Positions 32,772 through 41,097 of a stretch of DNA of 41,135 nucleotides are shown here, piece after piece (position 1 is the stretch's first letter; each line of letters starts with the position of its first letter). The notes under the pieces were generated by a model. The model worked only from the letters and a program-made list of their open reading frames with translations, had not been told where the DNA came from and did no database searches. The stretch covers positions 1 through 41,135 of the forward strand of contig CALVEB010000018.1 of assembly GCA_944326465.1 (NCBI GenBank), in the 5' to 3' direction. The translations under genes were made by a program, and so were the position numbers. The DNA is from Candidatus Gastranaerophilales bacterium (GTDB lineage Bacteria > Cyanobacteriota > Vampirovibrionia > Gastranaerophilales > Gastranaerophilaceae).

Positions 32772-32805
32772 ATGTTTGTAAAAGTGTTAAGAAAGGAGAG
32801 ATATT

Positions 32806-34014
32806 ATGTGGGAACAAGATATTAATATCAATGAAGTTCGCGAGATTCGTACAAGAACAAGTGTGTTCTTTGGTGTTGGTGCAATAAAGAAAATTGATGA
32901 TATTGCACGTGATTTGAAAACAAAAGGCATTGATAAAGTTATTGTAATGTCCGGTCGTAACGCATACAAGGCTACCGGAGCATGGGATTATGTAGAAAAA
33001 GCCCTGAAAGATAACGGTATCGGCTATGTAAATTATGATCAGGTAACTCCAAACCCTACAACACACCATGTAAATGATGCAGCAAAACTGGCAAAAGAAT
33101 TCGGCGCAAAGGCAGTTGTTGCAATAGGCGGCGGCTCTCCGACAGATGCAGGTAAATCAGTTGCAATTCTGCTTGAATATCCTGACAAAACTGCTAATGA
33201 TATTTATGAATTCACATTCACACCGGAAAAAGCTGCTCCGATTGTTTCTATTAACCTGACTCACGGTACAGGTACTGAAACAAACAGATTTGCAGTCGTA
33301 ACTGTTCCGGAAAAAGATTTTAAACCTGCTATCGCATACGATTGTATTTATCCTATGTACGCAATTGATGATCCGCAGTTGATGACAAAATTATCACCGA
33401 AACAAACCAGATATGTTTCAATAGATGCGGTTAATCACGTTGTTGAAGCTGCTACAAGTGCTGTGCTTTCACCATACTGCGTAACACTTGCACGTGAAGT
33501 TATTGCACTTGTTCATCAGTATTTGCCAAAAGCTCTGGAAAATCCTGATGATTTGGAAGCAAGATATTTCCTCGCTTATGCTGCTATGATGGGCGGTGTA
33601 TGTTTTGATAACGGGCTGTTACACTACACCCACGCTCTTGAACATCCGTTGAGCGCAGTAAAACATGAACTATCTCACGGGTTAGGGCTGGCAATTCTAT
33701 TACCTGCCGTAATTAAAACTATCTACAAAGATAAAGCACATATTTTAGCAGATATCCTCTCTCCGTTAGTCCCTGATTTGAAAGGTACAGCGGATGAAGC
33801 TGATAAGGCGGCTAAAGGTGTTCAGGCATGGCTGCAGTCAGTTGGTGTGTCAGAAAAACTTGAAGATGAAGGTTTTACAGAAGCTGATGTTGAAAAACTT
33901 GTAAATCTGGTTTATACAACACCTTCTCTAAGCGGTCTTCTGGATATCGCACCGAGCGGAAACGGCCGTGACGTTGTAGAAGCTATTTACAGAAATTCAT
34001 TAAAGCCTCTATAA
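32806..34014 (+). CDS. Iron-containing alcohol dehydrogenase family protein
   Basis: A 402-residue group III dehydrogenase. NAD(P)-binding GGGSPTDAGKSVAI, then THGTGTETNRFAVVT, the metal region SIDAVNHVVEAAT (Asp and His ligands), and LEHPLSAVKHELSHGLGLAILLP (the other His ligands). It reduces aldehydes or ketones or oxidises alcohols with Fe2+ or a similar metal, as in fermentation. It has a strong promoter, a strong ribosome binding site and a strong terminator, so it is a highly expressed single-gene unit. The exact substrate is not readable from sequence. Confidence 0.93.
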   Translation: MWEQDININEVREIRTRTSVFFGVGAIKKIDDIARDLKTKGIDKVIVMSGRNAYKATGAWDYVEKALKDNGIGYVNYDQVTPNPTTHHVNDAAKLAKEFGAKAVVAIGGGSPTDAGKSVAILLEYPDKTANDIYEFTFTPEKAAPIVSINLTHGTGTETNRFAVVTVPEKDFKPAIAYDCIYPMYAIDDPQLMTKLSPKQTRYVSIDAVNHVVEAATSAVLSPYCVTLAREVIALVHQYLPKALENPDDLEARYFLAYAAMMGGVCFDNGLLHYTHALEHPLSAVKHELSHGLGLAILLPAVIKTIYKDKAHILADILSPLVPDLKGTADEADKAAKGVQAWLQSVGVSEKLEDEGFTEADVEKLVNLVYTTPSLSGLLDIAPSGNGRDVVEAIYRNSLKPL

Positions 34015-34031
34015 GGTTTTTAAAATAATAC

Positions 34032-34067
34032 AAGACCTCCTTTTAAAGTTAAAAGGAGGTCTTTTTT
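34032..34067 (+). terminator. Terminator of the alcohol dehydrogenase gene
   Basis: A 14-15-bp stem (AAGACCTCCTTTTAA and complement) followed by TTTTTT, 18 bases after the stop. Confidence 0.9.
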
Positions 34068-34111
34068 CATTTTTGTAGTATAATAAATCTGTAAATAAAG
34101 GAAAAGATATT

Positions 34112-34408
34112 ATGATGAAAATTACCCCGAAAATGACACCTGAAAAGGTAGTTGTAAAAGCAAATACCATAGTTAAAAAATTTTATAATAATCAGGGTAT
34201 ATTAACCCTCTCATCAGAATTTGACAAAAAAAGCGGTAAACTCAAAAAAGATGTTTTTATGAATCAAAACGGTACAAAACCTGTTCGTATATCCAAATAT
34301 GACAGTAATGAACATGTTATATTAGATACTTTTTACAAGGCTGACGGCAGCCCTATGGGTTCTGTAGATTATACAGATATTAATCATAACCTTGATTTGA
34401 TGATATAA
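34112..34408 (+). CDS. Small unknown protein (98 aa)
   Basis: A soluble protein with no signal peptide. The C-terminal two thirds look beta-rich, with two similar units: SGKLKKDVFMNQNGTKPVRISKY and HVILDTFYKADGSPMGSVDY, each a strand, a NG or DG turn, and a strand, as in short beta-meander repeats. No family is recognised. AAGGAAAAG precedes the ATG, and a TATAAT lies at 34079-34084. It is 7 bases before the U32 gene and so is likely co-transcribed with it. Confidence 0.65.
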   Translation: MMKITPKMTPEKVVVKANTIVKKFYNNQGILTLSSEFDKKSGKLKKDVFMNQNGTKPVRISKYDSNEHVILDTFYKADGSPMGSVDYTDINHNLDLMI

Positions 34409-34415
34409 TTAAGTC

Positions 34416-36185
34416 ATGAAAAAGACTGAACTTCTTGCACCGGCAAAAGATAAAAATACCGCAATCAGCGCTATTAATTGCGGGGCTGACGCTGTTTATA
34501 CCGGCGCAGCTTGTTTTGGCGCAAGAAAAAACGCACCTAATTCACTTTCTGATATTAAAGAAATCGTAGATTATGCTCATAAATTCTATGTAAAAGTGCA
34601 TGTCACAATCAATACTATTTTGACAGACAGCGAGTTAATACAGGCGGCTGAATTAATAAAGCAGCTTTACGTAATAGGAGTTGATGCAATAATAGTTCAG
34701 GATGCAGGTATAATTGAACTTGCCGAACGCGGAGAAATCCCGCCGATAGTATTACATGCAAGTACACAATGTGATACCAGAACACTGGAAAAAGCAAAAT
34801 TCTTTGATGAAACAGGTGTTTCACGCGTAATTCTTGCACGCGAATTGTCCTTAGACCAAATACGTGAAATATGTTCAAATATCACGGCAGAAGTTGAAAC
34901 ATTTATCCACGGCGCCCTTTGTGTTTCTTACAGCGGTCAATGCTATCTAAGCCAATATATAGGCGGCCGCTCCGCAAACAGAGGAGAATGCGCCCAGCCA
35001 TGCCGCAAAAAGTACTCTCTTGTTGATGATAAAGGAAATATTATAGCTAAAGATAAGTACTTGTTATCCTTACGCGATTTTAATGCCTCCGAACATGTTA
35101 AACAGCTTGTTGAAGCAGGCGTTAAATCTTTTAAAATAGAAGGCCGGCTAAAAGACGAAAACTATGTAAAAAATGTGGTTGCCTATTACAGGCAGAAATT
35201 GGATGCCATTTCTCAAAAAACATCTTCAGGCAAGGTATTTTTTGATTTTGAACCTGATGTGAATAAGAGTTTTAACCGCGGCTTTACTGATTACTTTTTA
35301 GCAGGACGTAAGAAATGTTTTAATTTTGACACTTCAAAATCTGTTGGAGAAAGACTTGGCAAAATAACAAAAATTTATAAAGATAGCTTTGAATTGGAAT
35401 ATAACGGCAAGATTAATCCGCAGGACGGATTATGTTTTAAGTCTGATGGCGAACTTACAGGCTGCCTTGTTAATAAGACCTGCGGGAACAGAGTTTATCC
35501 GAATAAAATGACCGGACTCAAAACAGGTATAACTGTTTATAGGAATTTGAATGTTGAATTTGAAAAACAACTAACAAATTCACGTACTAAACGCCGTATC
35601 AGGGTAGATTTCAAATATGCAGACGGAATTTTGACAGTAGTTGATGAGGACAACAATATTGCCGAAATTCCTGTTATGTCTGACGTAAAGCCGGAAAATC
35701 CGGATAAAATGCAAGAAAATTTTATCAGACAACTGAAAAAAACAGGTGAAAGCGATTTTTATGCAGAAAATGTTGAAATAAAAAGCGATTTACCATTTCT
35801 GCCGGTTTCTCAAATAAATGCTCTGCGACGCGAAATTCTTGATAATCTTATGACAGAAAGGTTGAAAAATTACCCGCGAGAAGTACAAAAACCGCTAAAA
35901 TATGCAAAATTTCCTTTAGCGGATTATGATTACCACGCTAATGTTCACAACCAGACTGCACGAAAGTTTTATGAAAAATGCGGCTGCAATATATTGGAGA
36001 AATCGTTTGAAACACACATTCCGGCTAGAGATAATATTGAACTTATGCGGACAAAACACTGTCTTAAATTCGCCTTTGACATGTGTAAATCGCCCGAAAA
36101 ACTTTTTTTGATAGATGAAAAAGGTCAAAAGTACCTCCTTAAATTTGACTGTAAAAACTGTGAAATGGTTGTTTTGAAGCCTTAA
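34416..36185 (+). CDS. Peptidase U32 family protein (RlhA/YdcP-like)
   Basis: A 589-residue protein. The U32 domain (about 1-300) starts ELLAPAKDKNTAISAINCGADAVYTGA, has FIHGALCVSYSGQCYLSQYIGGRSANRGECAQPCRKKY with the conserved Cys cluster, and IEGRLKDENYVKNVVAYYR, the U32 signature. The C-terminal half matches the layout of DUF3656-containing members. E. coli RlhA is needed for 23S rRNA C2501 hydroxylation, and others act in tRNA or ubiquinone hydroxylation, so an RNA-modification role is more likely than proteolysis. The Cys set suggests an iron-sulfur site. Confidence 0.87.
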   Translation: MKKTELLAPAKDKNTAISAINCGADAVYTGAACFGARKNAPNSLSDIKEIVDYAHKFYVKVHVTINTILTDSELIQAAELIKQLYVIGVDAIIVQDAGIIELAERGEIPPIVLHASTQCDTRTLEKAKFFDETGVSRVILARELSLDQIREICSNITAEVETFIHGALCVSYSGQCYLSQYIGGRSANRGECAQPCRKKYSLVDDKGNIIAKDKYLLSLRDFNASEHVKQLVEAGVKSFKIEGRLKDENYVKNVVAYYRQKLDAISQKTSSGKVFFDFEPDVNKSFNRGFTDYFLAGRKKCFNFDTSKSVGERLGKITKIYKDSFELEYNGKINPQDGLCFKSDGELTGCLVNKTCGNRVYPNKMTGLKTGITVYRNLNVEFEKQLTNSRTKRRIRVDFKYADGILTVVDEDNNIAEIPVMSDVKPENPDKMQENFIRQLKKTGESDFYAENVEIKSDLPFLPVSQINALRREILDNLMTERLKNYPREVQKPLKYAKFPLADYDYHANVHNQTARKFYEKCGCNILEKSFETHIPARDNIELMRTKHCLKFAFDMCKSPEKLFLIDEKGQKYLLKFDCKNCEMVVLKP

Positions 36186-36296
36186 TCGGTTATTGTTAAT
36201 AATTCTTAACATTGTCCGATAATAAAAAGCAATTTTTTTCTATTGATATACTTTATATATATGTAAGTAATATCAAGAGAGAAGAGAGAAACAGCA

Positions 36297-36536
36297 ATGA
36301 CAGCTAATGCATTTGGAACAGTAACCAGAAGAAGAACCGTTAAAAAAGAATTTAGCATTGAAGATATAAAATATCTTGAAAAGAAAGATAGAAGAATGCG
36401 TTTTAATAATGCTCAGGATCCGATATATTATGTATTTGAGTGTCTTGAGAACAGGCCGATTAAAACACTGGCAAAAGAATTTGTAAGAGATTCATTTATG
36501 GACATTGCAAATTTTGTATCAAGAGTTGTAAGATAA
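36297..36536 (+). CDS. Small basic conserved-looking protein of unknown function (79 aa)
   Basis: A basic, probably helical protein (TVTRRRTVKKEFSIEDIKYLEKKDRRMRFNNAQDPIYYVFECLENRP). It has its own promoter-like TTGATA (36243-36248) and a terminator directly after it, so it is a single-gene unit. A polypurine stretch (GAGAGAAGAGAGAAA) precedes the ATG. No domain is recognised. Confidence 0.65.
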   Translation: MTANAFGTVTRRRTVKKEFSIEDIKYLEKKDRRMRFNNAQDPIYYVFECLENRPIKTLAKEFVRDSFMDIANFVSRVVR

Positions 36537-36577
36537 GTTGGAAAATCAATAAGGAATTTAGGAAACAGGTAAACATT

Positions 36578-36603
36578 AAAGATGACTACGGTCATCTTTT
36601 TTT
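36578..36603 (+). terminator. Terminator of the 36297 gene
   Basis: AAAGATGAC pairs with GTCATCTTT (loop TACG), followed by further T residues. Confidence 0.88.
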
Positions 36604-36617
36604 ATTTATACAACAGA

Positions 36618-36747
36618 CCGACGCGCGGTAAACGGAGTAGGCAGCGCGCCGGATCTGCAACCCGCTTTGGAGGGATTATTCGTATAATCCACTGAGACTA
36701 TTTTAAAGCGGATTAATATTTTTCATAAAAATAGCCGTTTTCACGGC
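36618..36747. ncRNA. Candidate structured RNA (three successive hairpins), unassigned
   Basis: In the 425-base gap (36537-36961) three hairpins follow each other. CCG-A-CGCGC pairs with GCGCG-C-CGG (36618-36652). CCGCTTT pairs with AAAGCGG (36662-36711) around a 7-bp GGATTAT/ATAATCC hairpin with a TCGT loop. GCCG pairs with CGGC (36734-36747). The GC content is higher than in the flanks. It matches no RNA family I know, and strand and function are open. The rest of the gap is AT-rich with nothing further. Confidence 0.4.
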
Positions 36748-36949
36748 CGAACTCATATTGGTAAAAGGTTAGTGTGTGTAGGAGAAAATAAAGAAAAAGA
36801 AAATGGTTTATATTTCATGTATTCCACAATTTAATATATCCATAACATATATATTGAATATATTTTACATATCTTAATGGATATAAAACGATGCCTTAAA
36901 TATTCTTTTTGCGGTTTTTAAATTTTCTGTTCTAAAACTTTTTATCATA

Positions 36950-36955
36950 TATAAT
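36950..36955 (+). promoter_or_regulatory. -10 box of the zincin gene, leaderless layout
   Basis: TATAAT ends 6 bases before the ATG at 36962, so transcription would start at or next to the start codon. There is no ribosome binding site, and the -35 is not clear. Confidence 0.45.
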
Positions 36956-36961
36956 GTTATT

Positions 36962-37783
36962 ATGCTTGAAAAGGATCTAGTCAAATATTTTAAATCACTT
37001 GGTCTGGAAGTGCACAGAGCGACAAAAGCCCGCGGGCATCAGGGATTTTTTATGAAAAACAGGATTGACATTTCCCGAAACCTTCCCCAAAATCGCGTGG
37101 TACCTACTTTGCTGCATGAATTTGCGCATTATATTCATTCAAAGCTTGAGCGTGATATAAACAAATCCGGCGGTTCGCTTGAAGTGATTTTTTTGAGTAA
37201 AAATCCGGACATTAAAGAAGAATTAGTTAAAGTTACGCATTTCGTTGATGAAAATTCACTTTGTATAAGACTTTTGGAGCATAAAGCGCGTGTAAAAGAA
37301 AGAATTAAGCAGTTTGAAAATATTATTAAGGCAGAATATCCAAACTTTTTGCGTTCTAAGAAGTTTAAAGAGTTTGATAAATATATAAAACGCTCTAAGG
37401 CGCGGTATTTATTAAAATACGACAGGGTAAAGTTAATAGGCGGATTTTTCGGCACACGTGAGGAAATTTTTACAATAGACAACCTTGAGAGGGATTTTCC
37501 TGATATGCCGCAGGCGTTTTGTGCATATATACGATTGCGTTCTGCAATGCGAAAGCAGGCGCGTATAACCGCGAGAATGAGTAAATATAAAAAATATTAT
37601 GAGCGTCCGACAGAACTTTTTGCAAGGTTTGTTGAAGGGTTGTATCTGGATAAAGAGTGGACAGAGGCATTAGCACCGGTGACAGCTGCCATATTTTATG
37701 AACTGCTTGAAAACGGACATTTTATGGAGTTGGAAACCGTATTAGATATGACAGGTGTGTGCAGGAAACAATGCGTTGTATAA
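36962..37783 (+). CDS. Zinc metalloprotease-like protein (HEFAH and RPTELFAR motifs)
   Basis: A 273-residue soluble protein. H52-E-F-A-H56 in LLHEFAHYIH is a zincin active site, and a conserved-looking ERPTELFARFVEG near residue 213 could supply the third ligand Glu. The middle part (about 60-200) is basic and helical. The late RPxExFAR segment is like that in zincin domains of large phage and mobile-element polyproteins, and the early HExxH resembles ImmA/IrrE, but I cannot assign a family. The N-terminal 45 residues (DLVKYFKSLGLEVHRATKARG) may be a substrate- or DNA-binding region. There is no signal peptide, so it acts in the cytoplasm. Leaderless start; convergent with the TPR gene. Confidence 0.7.
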   Translation: MLEKDLVKYFKSLGLEVHRATKARGHQGFFMKNRIDISRNLPQNRVVPTLLHEFAHYIHSKLERDINKSGGSLEVIFLSKNPDIKEELVKVTHFVDENSLCIRLLEHKARVKERIKQFENIIKAEYPNFLRSKKFKEFDKYIKRSKARYLLKYDRVKLIGGFFGTREEIFTIDNLERDFPDMPQAFCAYIRLRSAMRKQARITARMSKYKKYYERPTELFARFVEGLYLDKEWTEALAPVTAAIFYELLENGHFMELETVLDMTGVCRKQCVV

Positions 37784-37785
37784 GT

Positions 37786-39549
37786 CTATGACAGCCGGCG
37801 AATCATTTCATGCGCTTCTTCACATTCAGGGAATGTTGATACTATTTTGTCCAGCTGTGCAAGCGCTTTATCGGCTTCCCCGAGTTTTTCAAGGCATTTT
37901 GCACTGCTCAAAAGAAGATTTAAATTCAGAGGGTTGTCTTGAAGCATTTTTTCAAAGATAGTATTTGCCTGCTCGTAATTCCCGAGTTCATAGTAGCAGA
38001 GCCCTAAAAGGTTTTCTACATCATGCGTTTTTTCAACTTCATAAGATGAAATAAAGTAGCGTTTTGCTTCTTCATAATCCTTTGTGAGAAATTTTATTTT
38101 TCCGGCAATGTAGGTGACAAAACTTTCATTTGGCGCTAATTTTAGAGCTTTTTCGATTTCTGTCCATGCATTGTCAAAATCCTGCAATAAAATTTTATTT
38201 AATGCTGAAAAAGCAAGCGCATTTACATCATCCTGTTTTTTCTCAAGAGCCTTCCGGTAATATTCATCCGCCTGTTTAAAATCTGTTGTTGCATGGAGAT
38301 AATTAGCGTATTCAAACAGTATTGAAAAATTGTCAGGGGCAGCATTAAGAGCTTTTTCAAATTCATCTTTAGCATAATCAAACAACCGTTTTGAAAGATA
38401 TATTACCCCGAGGTCTTTGTGTGCCGGAGCAAAATCAGGGTTGAGTTCTATTACTTTTTTGAGGATTTTTTCAGCTTTGTCCATGTCATTTGTCATGACA
38501 CATACGTGAGCAAACTCATAATACAATTCATGCGATGCGTTTCCCATTACAATAATCCGCTCGTAAATATCTTTTGCTTTTATCGGCTGACCGATTTTCA
38601 GATATAGATTAGCCAGTTTTTGTGACATTGTAACGGATTTAGGGTTGAGCATAACCAGATGCGCAAGAATACCTATTGCCATATCTAATTTACCAACCAT
38701 TTCGTAACAGGTTGCGAGATTATATTGATAATTCGGTTTTTCTGGGTGGCTTGCAACAAGCATTTTGTAGTGCTTAATTGCGTTTTCAAAATCCTGAGCC
38801 TTTACTTCTGACAGAGCCATTGCTATAAGATATGCGTCCTGATGTTCCAGATCATAAGCTTTTTGGAAATATACACAGGCTTCTTTATGTTTATTTTGTA
38901 TCTGCAATATTGACGCAATATTATAATATGTTATAGAACTTGAATCATCCAATTCCGCTGCTTTGATAAAGTTTTCATAAGCTTTTTCAAGATTTCCGAT
39001 TGTCACATAGGATGTACCGAGATTGTTGTAAAGCTGCGCATGGTCAGGATTAAGTTCAAGGGCCTTTTCCAGATAATATACACTTTCATCAAATTTTTTC
39101 ATAGACATATAGGCTGTACCTATGATGTAGAAAATTGTGTAGTCGTTATCTGAAAAAGCTATTGCTTTTTTGCCGAGTTCAATTGCTTTTTCCGGTTGTT
39201 TGGATTTGACATAAATTATGCACAGACATTTATAAGCTTCAAGGTAATTTTCACGTAACTCAAGTACTTTTTGATAGGCAGGAACAGCGTGAAGATAATC
39301 TTCAAGATTGTCATAACAGTTTGCAAGATAAAACCAGCTTGCTGCATCATCAGCATTATATTTGACAATTGTCTCAAAAACACTGCGGCCTTCTTCATAA
39401 TTATCAAGGTTAATATCGCAAAGTCCGAGAAGTTTTAAAGCTTCAATATCTCGTTCATCATCTTCTATAAGAATTTTAAGCTCGTCACGGGCTTGAGTGA
39501 ATTTTTTTTCATTAATCAAATCTTTTATATTATCTAAAGTCATTTCCAT
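37786..39549 (-). CDS. Tetratricopeptide repeat protein (about 16 TPRs)
   Basis: A 587-residue protein made almost wholly of 34-residue TPR units from residue 1 to the end (for example AYKCLCIIYVKSKQPEKAIELGKKA, SVYYLEKALELNPDHAQLYNNLGTSYV). No catalytic, glycosyltransferase or membrane segment is seen, so it is a cytoplasmic scaffold. I chose the ATG at 39549: a TTGCGC-N17-TATAAT promoter lies on the minus strand at 39587-39559, with TATAAT ending 9 bases from this ATG, a leaderless layout. The longer frame to 39651 would overlap mnmE. The stop is 2 bases from the convergent zincin stop. Confidence 0.9.
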   Translation of the reverse strand: MEMTLDNIKDLINEKKFTQARDELKILIEDDERDIEALKLLGLCDINLDNYEEGRSVFETIVKYNADDAASWFYLANCYDNLEDYLHAVPAYQKVLELRENYLEAYKCLCIIYVKSKQPEKAIELGKKAIAFSDNDYTIFYIIGTAYMSMKKFDESVYYLEKALELNPDHAQLYNNLGTSYVTIGNLEKAYENFIKAAELDDSSSITYYNIASILQIQNKHKEACVYFQKAYDLEHQDAYLIAMALSEVKAQDFENAIKHYKMLVASHPEKPNYQYNLATCYEMVGKLDMAIGILAHLVMLNPKSVTMSQKLANLYLKIGQPIKAKDIYERIIVMGNASHELYYEFAHVCVMTNDMDKAEKILKKVIELNPDFAPAHKDLGVIYLSKRLFDYAKDEFEKALNAAPDNFSILFEYANYLHATTDFKQADEYYRKALEKKQDDVNALAFSALNKILLQDFDNAWTEIEKALKLAPNESFVTYIAGKIKFLTKDYEEAKRYFISSYEVEKTHDVENLLGLCYYELGNYEQANTIFEKMLQDNPLNLNLLLSSAKCLEKLGEADKALAQLDKIVSTFPECEEAHEMIRRLS

Positions 39550-39558
39550 AGTAATATT

Positions 39559-39587
39559 ATTATAACAGGAACTGGACAAAAGCGCAA
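39559..39587 (-). promoter_or_regulatory. Promoter of the TPR gene
   Basis: On the minus strand TTGCGC (39587-39582), a 17-bp spacer and TATAAT (39564-39559). The ATG follows 9 bases later with no ribosome binding site. Confidence 0.5.
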
Positions 39588-39608
39588 ATATTGTGCTAAT
39601 GTAATTGT

Positions 39609-40955
39609 ATGAACATTTTACAGGAATTTGACACAATAACGGCAATAGCAACCCCTATAGGCACAGGCGGAGTCGGTGTAATAAGAACTTCCGGCGATAA
39701 GAGTTTTGATATTATAGAAAAAATTTTTACGAAAAAAAATCTTGAAGCCGGCCGTATTTCGCATGGCTGGATAGTTGACGGCGGCAAAAAGATAGATGAA
39801 GTTATTATTCTGCCATTTAAGGCGCCTAATAGTTATACCGGCGAAGATGTTATAGAAATTCACTGCCACGGCGGAATTAATGTTGTCCGCAACATTCTTG
39901 ATCTTGTGTTGAAACACGGAGCACGCACAGCAGAACGCGGTGAATTTACCAAGCGCGCTTTTCTGAATAAAAAAATGGATTTGTCGCAGGCAGAAGCTGT
40001 TGCTGATTTAATACACGCAAAAACACGTAACTTTGCCAGACAATCCGCAAAAAATTTATCAGGAGTACTCGGTGAAAAAATTAAAGAAATACGCACTGAT
40101 ATTTTTAATGTGTTGTCAAAAATAATTGCCGGTATAGATTTTCCGGAAGATGTTGCAGAGCCGGAATATCCTTATATAATTTCAGAGTTTGAAAAATCAC
40201 TTAACAAGATAGATAAGATTCTTGCGGGTGCAAAGTCATCAGATATATTAAGACAGGGTGTCAAAATTGCGATAGTTGGCCGGCCAAATGTCGGGAAATC
40301 CTCTCTTTTTAACACTTTACTTAATGTTGAGCGTGCAATTGTAACAGATATCGCAGGAACAACCCGTGATGTTTTGAAGGAAAATCTTGACTGGGATATT
40401 GCAATAACCCTGATAGATACGGCCGGAATACGTGAAAGTGAAGATGTAGGTAAAGTCGAAGAAATAGGGATTGAATATTCAAAACAGTCAGCCGAAGATG
40501 CTGATCTTGTGCTTTTTATGTATGATATTGCGGCAGGCATGACTGATGAAGATAAAACTATTCTCAATTTAATTAAAGACAAAAAACACATTGTTATTGC
40601 AAATAAAATAGATCTTTTGCCCGAAAGCAAAAGCGCTGCGTCTGGCGGAGAAATATTGATTTCAACAAAAACCGGTGCTGGTATTGAAGATTTGAAAGCA
40701 AAAATAAAAGAGATTGTCTATAATTTTTCACCGGATGAAATGGAGTTTGTGACGAATAAACGCCAGCAAGACTGCCTTGAAAAATGTCGTGAAAATTTAA
40801 AACTGGCACTTTTAGCCGCACAAAACAGAGAATTGCAGGATCTTATTTCTATTGATTTGAAATCAGCACTTTTGTATCTTGATGAAATAACCGGCGAGGT
40901 TATAACCGATGAGATATTAAATAATATTTTTGATCACTTCTGTATAGGAAAGTAG
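39609..40955 (+). CDS. mnmE: tRNA uridine-5-carboxymethylaminomethyl GTPase MnmE
   Basis: A 448-residue complete MnmE. The N-terminal folate-binding domain has DTITAIATPIGTGGVGVIRTSG and SYTGEDVIEIHCHGG; the inserted G domain has GRPNVGKSSLFN (near 223-234), TDIAGTTRD, DTAGI and NKIDL; the C-terminus FCIGK has the catalytic Cys. With MnmG it modifies U34 of certain tRNAs. The GTPase arginine-free, potassium-dependent type is known for the family. It is divergent from the TPR gene, with 59 bases between starts. Confidence 0.98.
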   Translation: MNILQEFDTITAIATPIGTGGVGVIRTSGDKSFDIIEKIFTKKNLEAGRISHGWIVDGGKKIDEVIILPFKAPNSYTGEDVIEIHCHGGINVVRNILDLVLKHGARTAERGEFTKRAFLNKKMDLSQAEAVADLIHAKTRNFARQSAKNLSGVLGEKIKEIRTDIFNVLSKIIAGIDFPEDVAEPEYPYIISEFEKSLNKIDKILAGAKSSDILRQGVKIAIVGRPNVGKSSLFNTLLNVERAIVTDIAGTTRDVLKENLDWDIAITLIDTAGIRESEDVGKVEEIGIEYSKQSAEDADLVLFMYDIAAGMTDEDKTILNLIKDKKHIVIANKIDLLPESKSAASGGEILISTKTGAGIEDLKAKIKEIVYNFSPDEMEFVTNKRQQDCLEKCRENLKLALLAAQNRELQDLISIDLKSALLYLDEITGEVITDEILNNIFDHFCIGK

Positions 40956-41011
40956 AACATCTTAGAATGTATGCCAAAAAACGCCATGGAAGAACGAAGG
41001 TCACAAGTTGT

Positions 41012-41037
41012 GAGGCACTAAGGCAGTAAGGAGTTAA
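41012..41037. repeat. GGCACTAAGG mini-repeat, third location
   Basis: GAGGCACTAAGGCAGTAAGGAGTTAA, split as GAGGCACTAAGG and CAGTAAGGAGTTAA, shares words with 31985-32025 and is nearly the reverse complement of 32109-32125. A TCACAAGTTGTGA palindrome (41001-41013) is adjacent. Confidence 0.55.
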
Positions 41038-41058
41038 TAAAGACGTTAAGTTCGTATC

Positions 41059-41097
41059 AAAAACAGGCAACGCAAGATTTATGCGTTGCCTGTTTTT
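41059..41097. terminator. Terminator hairpin in the right repeat
   Basis: The same 16-bp stem and 7-base loop as at 39-77, in opposite orientation, about 100 bases after the mnmE stop. Confidence 0.75.

Noticed and set aside
36618-36747. tRNA, SRP RNA, RNase P RNA or cobalamin riboswitch
   Set aside because: No T-loop, no SRP or RNase P conserved core and no B12 box could be found, so it stays unassigned.
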